NCBI GenBank assembly: GCA_004794655.1
Contig: SMMW01000001.1
Coordinates: 10,737,501-10,801,500 of the forward strand
Direction of reading: 5' to 3'
Origin: Marisa cornuarietis
Taxonomy: Eukaryota; Mollusca; Gastropoda; Architaenioglossa; Ampullariidae
Length of the DNA stretch: 64,000 nucleotides
Positions 48,430 to 57,710 of this stretch are shown piece by piece. The translations under genes and the position numbers were made by a program. The notes below the pieces were generated by a model. The model was not told the DNA's origin. It did not search any database and worked only from the letters and a program-made list of their open reading frames with translations. Positions within the stretch are counted from its first letter, which is position 1. Each line of letters starts with the position of its first letter.

Positions 48430-48655
48430 TGAAGGTAAAGATAATCCCTTGAGTTTACAGTCTTTAGGGAGTGAGGTGTTAAAGCCTTTACCAAGCTGTT
48501 TGTGGGGGTGGTACCTGTCTCCTCCCTCTTGCTGTTTTACCTTTACTAGCTCTCTAAGGGATCAGGTGTCCATTCAACAGCTGCATTAACTGCGGGAGGC
48601 GAAGGGGAGGTGGAGGAGGTCTGCTGCCTGACGTGGGTGTCGAACCGGCTAGTGT
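48430..48655 (-). mobile_element. tRNA-derived SINE, family B, copy 2 (5'-eroded)
   Basis: On the minus strand a B box GGTTCGACACC (48636-48646) is followed by the family B body: GGACACCTGATCCCTTAGAG, CTAGTAAAGGTAAAACAGC, GGAGACAGGTACCACCCCCA and TTTAACACCTCACTCCC, then ATTATCTTTACC. The A box is lost. The order matches the 56.5-kb copy throughout. Confidence 0.82.
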
Positions 48656-49304
48656 GCATCAGGAAAAAAAGGGGAAAAGGTTAGGGCACTGGGTTGTGGG
48701 TATCTCCACGTGTCTATAGTCTGTTTCAATCTAGTCTATAGGAGTGTTAGCTCAGACATTTAAACAGGGGGAGTGGTGGTGCTGATGCGGGAGTTTCGAC
48801 AAAAGTGTTGATGACCTGTGCTGTTAGCAGCCGATGTTGACCGAGGTCACGCTAGTTGAGCCACAGTCACTCCAGTGTATAGGAAATGGAACCTGCTAGT
48901 CAAAACTTAAAATATTAAAAGCACAGACTACTTCTGCGGAGGCTTGGGATTAACAGCAGGGGACAGTTTGTGTTCCTTTCGATTAAATTTGAAAGATAGA
49001 CGGTCCACGGACAGGCCTGGGGTAGCTGCCCAGACACTACGTCAACTTTTGATGGCATCATTTTGCCCAAGACCTTAGAGGTAATGGCTTCCAATATAAG
49101 TGAAGGAAGCGGAATGATCTCCTTAGCAGTGGCTCTAAACCTCGCACAGGAAAACATAACCCGAAGCACTAAGGGAGATAAACGTCTGATTCATGAGTCC
49201 GTTGTTACCGAGTTCACGGGGGGCGGGGGGATGTGGCACAGCAACAGCACAACCCTTGGACCCGGGGGCATGCAGATGCTGCACTTTTTTGAACACACGT
49301 GTGA
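48656..49304. other. Unique non-coding DNA
   Basis: No gene is supported. A frame at 49063-49308 ends in the adjacent minisatellite. Confidence 0.5.
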
Positions 49305-49485
49305 GTGACTGACAGACAACTGACATGACATGAAGCTGACTGACAAACAACTGACATGAAGATGACTGATAGACAACTGACATGACATGAAGCTGACTGA
49401 CAGACAACTGACATGACATGCAGCCGACTGACAGACAACTGATATGCAGGCAACTAACAAACAGCTGACATGCAGGCGACTGAAA
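49305..49485. repeat. Minisatellite of GACTGACAGACAACTGACAT units
   Basis: Five to six units of about 26-31 bases, differing in the presence of an extra GACATGA and in the spacer (GAAGCT, GAAGAT, GCAGCC). Minus-strand Ser/Cys/Val frames over it are repeat products. It shares the seed ACTGACAGACAA with the array at 49.65-50.15 kb. Confidence 0.9.
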
Positions 49486-49644
49486 ATGTAATTTCGAAGG
49501 ATGAAAGAAAGCTATCATGCAGGCAACTGAGAAACAAACGTCGGACTAAGTGAGACTTACAAACCAGTGGAAGGCAATTGTCCTGCAGACGGTATCAAAC
49601 GATTGCATGTGACTGACATGTGAAGGACATTTGCACGATTAAAC

Positions 49645-50147
49645 GACAGACAGACAACTAACATACCGGCAGCTAGTAAGACTGACAGACAAGACAACTA
49701 ACATACCGGCAACTAGTAAGACTGACAGACAAGACAACTAGCACACCGGCAACTAGTAAGACTGACAGACAAGACAACTAGCACACCGGCAACTAGTAAG
49801 ACTGACAGACAAGACAACTAGCACACCGGCAACTAGTAAGACTGACAGACAAGACAACTAGCATACCGGAAGCTAGTAAGACTGACAGACAAGACAACTA
49901 ACATACCGGCATTAGTAAGACTGACAGACAAGACAACTAGCATACCGGCAACTAGTACGACTGACAGACAAGACAACTAACATACTGGCAACTAGTACGA
50001 CTGACAAACAAGACAACTAACATACCGGCAACTAGTACGACTGACAAACAAGACAACTAACATACCGGCAACTAGTACGACTGACAAACAAGACAACTAA
50101 CATACCGGCAACTAGTAAGACTGACAGACAACTAACATACCGGAGGC
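49645..50147. repeat. 40-bp minisatellite, about 12 copies
   Basis: The unit, beginning ACTGACAGACAAGACAACTA and ending with CATACCGGCAACTAGTAAG, repeats at exactly 40 bases across 49681-49880. Variants (ACATACC/GCACACC, AGTAAG/AGTACG, CAGAC/CAAAC) cluster in neighbouring copies, as expected from local unequal exchange. One copy lacks two bases near 49912. Copies at the edges are truncated. Confidence 0.95.
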
Positions 50148-52769
50148 TGGTAAGAAAGCAGAAAGACAGGATGACGAAGTGAGATGATGATACCAAACTC
50201 TCACATTTTGACTCATAATATTATCGACTTTCCGATACTGTCATTAGAATTATTTTAACAGCCGATGCCATTATTGGAATTATTATCTTAACAGCCATTA
50301 TTAAGTTATATTGAGGATTGGATGACTATGATTTAATGGAAAACACTAGTGTAATTAGAAACTTAATTATCGATTGTGTGACACCGTCAATACGTACTAT
50401 ATAATATGACACCGTCAACACATACTGCAATAATTTACAGAAACTCATTGTATCAAGAACTACCGATCATAGCCAAATAACTGCGATAATTTTGAAAACA
50501 ACTAAGCAATGGCAGTGAGAGTTACTGCAGTACAATTTATAAAATAAGACTGCAGTCTCTCGGTACACAGCGCCGTTGTCGAGAAGTCGGTTGGCTTAAC
50601 TCACGGCAAGCAAACATGCGCTGCAACCGTCATCGATAACTTCTCACGCACTGGCCTATCTCCGATAATTAGAGCGATTTATTTTATTTGTTTTGTTGGC
50701 CAGTCGGCAGTTAACAAACACCGCAGCAAGGGGCATTACGCTGATTTCTGACATTGATGATATCAAGTGGCTTATAAATAAAGAAGCCCTCGCGAGTAAA
50801 CAAACAGGGAAACAGGGTGATGTGAGGATGAGGCAGGTACAATGTAAACGACGGCTCTGACTGCCTCTAGAGAATTAGACGTCACCCAGTCTATCATTTA
50901 TTGTTCTGTTTGTGTGATGCAGAAATTAATACGAGGCCTGTAACGAGCAATAGCTTTCTCTATGATATCTATCCTAAAATTATCTCTACAGGGAACGAAC
51001 TATTTTGCTCGGAAGTGTAATGAATACATTCAAACAAAAAACCGTTAATAAGGTCTTTGAGGGTACAGGTACAAGCAGCTATTGATCAGAATGTATTCTT
51101 AATCCTCTTGGTTCAAGATAAAAATATAACATTACAATGACTGGCTTATAACTGAAGATTGCGAAGACGACAGTGGGTGAAGTTTGTTTTTTATTATTGC
51201 TGCTCTGAGATAAACATTAGACCAAGAAACCTATACATTTTTGGAAAAGAGAAAACTTGAACTTTGCAATAAAAAGTAATGAAAATCGCCTTGCCCGTGC
51301 TACCCGGCAAAGCCACGATCGTGGCTTGTCGAACCAAGAGGGCTTCGTAGAAAAATTCCATGTTATATTAGCATATGAATGTTGACTTTCAGAAACTAAC
51401 ATTGAGCTTAAGGGTTTTCTTCTTCTAAAAGATGAGTTGAGTTCAAGATGGTACTACACTGCATCAAACAGCAATATGTTAATTATGTTAATCTTAAAAT
51501 GAGAATGTCGCCTCCATCTACACACCTAGGCAAAGAAATCCAACTCGTAATTTTGTTTTCAAAGAATTTACTTCACACTTTGAAAAAAATAATGAAAATT
51601 AGAAATGAAATTTAGACTATGGTTGTGGATAAAAATGTTTAATGGATAAATGGATGGCTTTTCTAAAAGATTCTCTGTACAGGCGTCTGTTGTTTGTTAA
51701 TTTTAAGAAAAAAACCACAGAACATGAACAAAAAAGTTGGGTACCTGCGATATTTCTCCATTTTGTTCATATATCAATCAGGTGGCGGATGCAATGTAGG
51801 AGGGTGTAACTGAATGCGATGTAGCGAAGGTACTGTGGCAACAACATGCAGATCAGTACGACAATGACAGACCGGAGATATTCCATGAGAAACTTTTGCA
51901 AATAAACGATATCTGAACAAAACTTGTCTGAAGATTTTCCAAACTTAGTCCATGAGATATTGAATATTCTCTATACTGCTTTTACAATTAATCGATGATA
52001 CCGGCTGTTCTTCACATTGCTTTTCATGCACACATCTGATACTCATAACCATGGTAGACGTAGTATTTTTGAACATTTATCTAATGATTTTAAGTGCTGT
52101 AATAACTATTTATTAGAGCTAGTAGAGCGGCCTTCATCAGTTGTCACAATTCTCAAGGGGGAAGCTTATGAACCGAAAGGGCCGGCAACTGGACAGAAAG
52201 AAGGGGACAGTGGTGGGCATGTTGATGGCCCCTGTGGGAACTTCACACAGAGGTATCCACTTGTCAAACAACTTTCGGGGTTATTACGCGCCGGTAAAGG
52301 AATTTATGGGTGTTTACAGACAAAGAATGCATCATACAGAGCACAATGGCAAACAGTGCTTGTCTGCCCATAACCCTGTTTGCCGACTGCCTCCATGTCT
52401 GCTGGCGGACACGTTGCAAGTAAGCAGACGTGGCGGTTGAGTTTTTTCCCCTCCTCGCGAAGTCACGTGTGCGAATATTTTTAACACGCAGACACGCAGC
52501 TTTTTTATAATTTTTTTTTAAATTAAGAAAAAAATAAATAAAGATGTTTTATATGTTTTATATGTCACCAATTTACTCGTACTTTCGAATATAGCAGCAC
52601 ATGGCTAATAGAAATCTCAACCAGCAATAGATGCGGTCCAGATTAAGCAGTTAAAGTAATAAAATAATCACAAATAATGCACAGCGACATCAGTGATACA
52701 GGAGCATGTGCAAAATCACCGAGAGGTGGAAGCACTTTCCCCTTCCAAATCAACAACAACTAAACAGGA
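50148..52769. other. AT-rich unique non-coding DNA
   Basis: It contains a short duplication around GACACCGTCAAYAC (50380 and 50409) and the palindrome at 51310. A 118-codon frame at 52017-52373 overlaps another open frame and has no domain. Confidence 0.5.
51310..51327. repeat. 18-bp perfect palindrome
   Basis: AAGCCACGATCGTGGCTT is its own reverse complement. It has no known role and could be a protein-binding dyad or chance. Confidence 0.6.
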
Positions 52770-53005
52770 GAAGTCTAAGCAGTACTAATGAAGGGGGAGA
52801 CTCAGTAGTAATGCAAAAAGAGATCTTACAGAGTAGTAATAGAGGAGACATAAAGCAATAGTAGTAAAGGAAACCTAAAGCAGTACTTATAGATGAGTAA
52901 AGCTGTATTATTAGTTGAAGAGAGAGACCTAAAAGAGTAGCAGAAGAGACCTAAAGCAGTCGTAATGATGACGGGGAGTAGACCTAAAGCAGTAGTAGTA
53001 GAGGA
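52770..53005. repeat. Degenerate tandem repeat of GAGACCTAAAGCAGTAGTAA
   Basis: Seven to nine loose copies of a roughly 28-32-base unit built on AGAGACCTAAAGCAGTAGTA followed by ATAGAGG, with substitutions and length changes. Confidence 0.8.
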
Positions 53006-53874
53006 CTGATAAAGATGTAGATTGAGCAGTTCTGGCAAATCACTGATTGTAATAGTCATGAAACAACATAACCGAGGCAAAACGTGGCATTTGTTATTTA
53101 ATAGTACATGATGGAAGAGTTTCATGATCATGTCTGACATGCAGGTGGACAGACAGGTCGTGTTTCCCCGATTATTTCCCTACAGAGTCATTCCGCATCG
53201 TACAGTGTTATCAGACTTGACTTCCAATGTTCATAACATTCTAGTATTATTCCATTCACATTAATATTCCAGTGTTATTTTAGCACCAATAAAGGTGGTA
53301 TTATATTGACATAATAGTCATTCGAAGTCGATTGCAATGTCAAATTTGATTAGAACTTTCCAGTGAAAGAATTGGTGGCTTTGAAGTTTAATCCTAGGCA
53401 AGCGAGCTAGGCCAATGATTGTTCTGAGTAAACATCCTCTGGCAAATCAAGACAATATAATTATTGTTGTATGTACACTTTCACTGATAATAGAACAGTA
53501 AAGCTACATTTTGTCGCATTATTTTTCTATATACTTGCATGCGAGTTCAAAGCTCTAAACAGGGACCCATCTGGAAGAGACATCAAAGGACAGGGAGCTG
53601 ATAAGAGCAATCGTTATAGCATGAGAAAATTCGAGCCTTTTTTTCTGTCAGATGCTGGTCATCAATCCAGTAAAATCAGACATCGATATAGTTAGGCCAT
53701 CTATACGAAAAAGATTTTTTTTCTCTCTTGTCCCTAACAAGTATTGTTAAACATGACGGTCAGTGCGACAAAATAGCCACGTGACACTAGCATTTATATT
53801 TAACAAAACTTGCAGACAGATGTAGGACAGTACCTTTATTAGTCATTCAGCAATTCAGACATTCCTGCGATATA
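53006..53874. other. Unique non-coding DNA
   Basis: No gene is supported. It ends at the TA target site of the mariner element. Confidence 0.5.
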
Positions 53875-54553
53875 TTAGGTTGTCGGAAAAGTCATGAACT
53901 ATTTAAAATCCCACCATACTGAGAGCATAACCTTTCTCCGAGGAGTGTCTGCTTTAGATGTCGTTTGAGGAAAATCATCAGGTCGGGACCAGGACCGTTT
54001 GCCCAATTCATTGTTGTAAACAATTCACTCCTCATCACCAGTTATCAGTCTCCTCAAATAACGATTGTTTTCCTCACGTTTAATGAACATATTGCAGATG
54101 TTTACACGCGCCATCAAATGAACATCTTTGAGTTCATGAGGAAGCCGTGTTATGTAACGTGGGTTTGACTCGACCACTGCATTTATTATGAAGCCAATAC
54201 CTCGGTGAGGCTCCATGACCGAGAAGGGTCCTTGAGATCGAAATCACCAGCACGGAACTTCGTGAACCATCGTTGGCACTGACATTCTTGTAGAGCATTG
54301 TGACCGTAAACTTTATGCAACTTTTCACACTTTACGAGGTAAAACAGTGAAATAGGGCGAAAATGCACAGCTTGGTCTTCCATCTTCAACGTAAAATTTC
54401 CAAAACTCAAACAAATCGCTCAATCTTCTTTTCAGAATGAAGCTAGAACTGTCAGCTATCCAATGACATACAATAACAATAGATGAAAATGACTCTAGTA
54501 CTTCCAAAATTGAACTAGCGCCATCTATTGCAAAAATTCGTCCAGCAACCCAA
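53875..54553 (-). mobile_element. Internally deleted mariner (Tc1/mariner DNA transposon)
   Basis: The left end TTAGGTTGTCGGAAAAGT and the reverse complement of the right end TTGGGTTGCTGGACGAAT are imperfect inverted repeats of the mariner type, each next to a TA target dinucleotide (53873-53874 and 54554-54555). The element is about 680 bp, whereas intact mariners are about 1.3 kb. The transposase remnant lies between, on the minus strand. Confidence 0.92.
53907..54383 (-). pseudogene. Mariner transposase remnant
   Basis: Starting at the ATG at 54383, the N-terminal helix-turn-helix region is clear (CQRWFTKFRAGDFDLKDPSR, then SLTEV). It jumps to the linker (RLPHELKDVHLMARVNIC) and the first catalytic block (LRRLITGDEE, where the Trp codon after GDE-E is TGA). 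It ends at KVMLSVWWDFK just before the left repeat. Part of the second DNA-binding helix region and everything with the second and third catalytic Asp are deleted. The protein cannot be active, though the ends could once have been moved by a related enzyme. Confidence 0.9.
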
Positions 54554-56465
54554 TATTAAAAGTTTCTTTTAACACAAAGTATTAAACTTTAAAGGGACAT
54601 CGGAGCTTTGTGAGATATGGCGTGACTTGAGGTGATATCATTCCATATAACTATTCTGATATGTGTTCTTGAAGTAAAGACATAAAAATAATAACTATAC
54701 TTTCAGTCAGTATTTTGCCAAGTGAATTAGTGAGCTAGCTAGCGAGCAAGCCTGTTTACTGTCGCTTTTAGGACTTGCCAGCATCCTGTCTCGGTAACAA
54801 GCCTTCTATATCTCCATCCTCCATTATCGGTCAGTTGGTGGCGCTGGCTGCCTGTCTCCGATTTAGATATACTCATCAGTCGGAGCGGAAGAGTGCCCAC
54901 GCTATTTCAGAAGCGCTTCAATTGAAGAGAACCATAAATGTGTTGTGTGATGAGCAAAGCACTTCCTGTCCGTTTTTTTTCTGCTGCACGATAATGGGTG
55001 GATGCAGGAAGGGGTGGGGTGAGGCTGCCTTGTGATGCTGGTGATGCTGTCTTGTCCAGGCACATCCCCTGACACTGTAAATAGCTGTTTTCCTGCCATC
55101 TTTCTAGCAGGCTTATTTTAACAGAGACGCAATGCTCGGTAGTTGGTGCATCTGGATTAGTAAATCTCTCCAGCAGACTTCAACTAATTTGTTCATAGCA
55201 CCTTCAAATGTAATTTAAAAGGTGACATTTTGCAAGAAAAAAGGTATTGTGATGAAATCTTCTATCGCTTTTGTGCTTTAGTTTTAATCGATTGTGTTTT
55301 ATATACGTTTTTTCTGTATTTCGTCTTTATTTATTCGTCACTTTTCTCCGAAGGTTCTTTCTTTTCTTTCTCTTCTCGTTCGTTTCATTGACTTTATATA
55401 AATAGTTATGTGGTACTATAGGTATTAGTTTTTACTACTTTAGCTGCTAGTTATTTGGTACTGTAGCTATTAGTAATTTGGTACGTTGGCTGTTATTTCA
55501 TTCTTGACTACCGGCTTAGCCGTAGAAGCAAAGCGTTCTGGTGTATTACGGGGTCGTATCCTGATGCATCTGGTGGTTTCATCGTATTCTGTGGGTGTGG
55601 ATGCTGTTGTATTATTTGGGTGAGGGGACCTTCCCTGCTGCTTTCTTCTTTGCATGTTTTGATGCATTCTGTAGGTACGCAACCTGCTCTGTGGGTATGT
55701 ATCCTGCTCTAGCCGATGATTAACATCCTGCTCTATCTGTGGGTATGTATCCTGGTCTATCTTTGGGTGATGTGAATTTGTGTGAACGCGAGATAGTTTC
55801 AGGTCACTAGGAAAATTTAGACGTTGAAATAGTCTGGTAGACAATAACGAAATCGATGTTTTTATTAAAACGTCCTTTTAACTTTACACTGGTCTGTGTC
55901 ATGAGCTCTCTTTTCCCCGACCTGTCACACAAGAACTTAATCTTTCTCCTACGACCACACCAGCCAAAACCAGGCCCGCAAGCTGGCTGAGGGGGGGAAG
56001 GGGAAGAAACCTAACGCCAACGGTTTAGAAAACACCTCTGAGCATGACGGCGTTGTGTACCCTAGAGACAAGTGCATGCATTCATGCCCACTGAGATGTT
56101 TCTGCCAGACGCTATCACATCTGACGAGTGAGAAGTGTTCATGCAGCTCCCTTTTGTAAAGCAGAAAATGATCTCCAGGCTTTCAGCACAAACAGCTTCG
56201 CCAAAAATCGGGGCCCGAGTCAGAGTAAGCGCTACGTCGATAATTGAAATGTCACGAGCTGTCCGTCTTGACTGCCAGCCCTGAAAGAAAAAATAAGCAG
56301 CAGACTGCATCGGAAAAATGCAGCAGTGTAGTAGCACTGGGAAAATTCCGAAGGAAATCTCTTCACGCAGAGAATACAATTAGGTAGCCTGTAGAGCAGC
56401 AGAGTTCTGTATGAAGATTTCAGATTGTCGGCTAACTACGGGCGAGCTTGATCTGGATAGTGTTG
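54554..56465. other. Unique DNA with short tandem motifs
   Basis: Two short imperfect tandem stretches occur: a TTAGCTGCTAGTTATTTGGT-like motif at about 55425-55492, and ATCCTGCTCTATCTGTGGGT-like units at about 55670-55762. The second underlies QDTYPQ repeats in a 124-codon minus frame (55470-55844) that lacks an N-terminal ATG and a recognisable domain. Confidence 0.5.
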
Positions 56466-56741
56466 TAAAAAAAAAAGAGGTAAAGGTCATCCCATAACCT
56501 TTTCAGGTCGTTGGGGAGTGAGGTGTTAGAGACCCCACTTTTCTCGGGGCCAGCTTTTACATGAGGGTGGTGCCAATCTCCTCTCACTCGCTGCCTTACC
56601 TTTCCCAACCCTCTAAGGAGTCAGGTACCCATTCTCGTCAGCTGGGTCGACTGGGGGAAGTTTGCTGCGCTTATCGGGAATTGAACCAGCGCGCTCTCTG
56701 TTCGGACGCCAGCGCTCTAACCACTCGGCCATCCGCTTCCC
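56466..56741 (-). mobile_element. tRNA-derived SINE, family B, copy 3, with target duplication
   Basis: On the minus strand it begins GGAAGCGGATGGCCGAGTGG, with a perfect A box TGGCCGAGTGG (56721-56731) and a perfect B box GGTTCAATTCC (56677-56687), so the pol III promoter looks intact. The body runs through TACCTGACTCCTTAGAGGG, GGTAAGGCAGCGAG and GGCACCACCCTCATG to a 3' end of GGATGACCTTTACCTC plus a T run. An 11-base duplication GGATAGTGTTG flanks it (56455-56465 and 56742-56752). A Ser/Leu-type tRNA ancestor is possible but not shown. Confidence 0.92.
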
Positions 56742-56752
56742 GGATAGTGTTG

Positions 56753-57392
56753 GCTACTCCACTAAACACACTTTTTCAGAATATCATCCACTTCTTTTTT
56801 AAAATTAAAAATTTGGACAGTTGGCTAAAAAAAAAAGGATACTGCTGAGATTAATATAAGCGTCTGTTGTCCAAAAACAGTCAGTAACCTTCTTCTCGAG
56901 ATGCAAACATTTGCATGCTTAGAACAATACACACATACTGCCGGCAGTTCTACGATTGGCTGGAGTCTTCATTCCCTCAGCGCAACATCAGTTTTCGTGA
57001 TGTCCTGGTATTGCTCTGTGCAGGACGATGTTTGCTGGTGAACTTGTCCAGACCTCAGAAGCGAGTGATTTAACAAATACGTGAAGAGATTAGCGAGAAA
57101 AACATGAGATGGTGTCAACTTTAGGGCGAGGCCACATCAATCAGTAAGCCATGCTTTGCAGAGATGAAAATCTACAATTTTATCAATTCACTCTGCGGAC
57201 ATGTGAATGAAAAAATGAAAACATAATACAGTTTTATGGCCAGCAAAAGATCTAACTACTCTTCAATTTAAAAAAAAGAAGTGTATGATATAACATATTT
57301 TAATTTGTAATTTCACAGATAAATCATATTTTAGTGGGGGAGAGGGGGTTAAATCTTGTCTTTAGCGGTACAGTAGTTTAAGGAACAATCTT
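56753..57392. other. AT-rich non-coding DNA
   Basis: No gene is supported. It lies just downstream (minus strand) of the protein-like frame at 57393. Confidence 0.5.
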
Positions 57393-57710
57393 TTACAGCA
57401 TCTCGCTATTCTCGTGCGCGACACGGGCATAGAGAAAGCCCAGGCTCCTGGCTGCAGGTAGGTCATAAAAACTGTTAAGTAGGTCAAGAACATCAGGAAT
57501 AACAAGAAAGCTAACGCGACTCCCCAGATCGCACCGTGTCACGATGGCTACAAATTGTAAAGCCGTGTTCGGCGACAGTGTTAGGATATCGAGATCGATA
57601 AAAGCTCGCGGTTGTTTGTTCTCCAAAACAATGTTAAAAGCGCGCGGGGCTTTTTTGTTTGGCTTGTACATTGTCGATCTGTTCCCGGCAATCACAATGT
57701 ACCCTGAATG
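57393..57710 (-). CDS. Protein-like frame, about 105 codons, unrecognised
   Basis: After a TGA, the frame runs open to a TAA at 57393-57395. The first ATG is near 57671 (MYKPNKKAPRAFNIVLENKQ). Later blocks include FIDLDILTLSPNTALQFVAI, VTRCDLGSRVSFLVIPDVLD and LPAARSLGFLYARVAHENSE. Composition is balanced, with alternating hydrophobic and charged segments. Codons use CpG-containing triplets (CCG, TCG, CGC, ACG, GCG) more than the surrounding DNA does. An acceptor-like CTTGACATTCAG lies at the 5' edge, so it could be a terminal exon, an intronless small gene, or a fragment of a virus-like or mobile element. I do not recognise a family. The overlapping plus-strand frame (57544-57807) looks like a shadow. 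Confidence 0.45.
   Translation of the reverse strand, partial: HSGYIVIAGNRSTMYKPNKKAPRAFNIVLENKQPRAFIDLDILTLSPNTALQFVAIVTRCDLGSRVSFLVIPDVLDLLNSFYDLPAARSLGFLYARVAHENSEML

Noticed and set aside
49135..49518. 127-codon minus-strand Ser/Cys-rich frame resembling a secreted peptide
   Set aside because: It is the translation of the ACTGACAGACAACTGACAT minisatellite, open in several frames.
49645..50147. CRISPR-like array
   Set aside because: Repeats are directly tandem with a constant 40-bp period and no unique spacers; no cas gene; eukaryotic context.
52017..52440. 118- and 99-codon overlapping plus-strand frames
   Set aside because: Two frames open at once over the same bases with no recognisable motif and no splice context.
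55470..55844. 124-codon minus-strand frame with QDTYPQ repeats
   Set aside because: Begins without ATG, depends on a short tandem repeat, and shows no domain.
56669..56741. Functional tRNA gene
   Set aside because: The A and B boxes are perfect, but the sequence continues into a body shared with copies at 26.8 and 48.4 kb and is flanked by a target duplication, so it is a SINE head.
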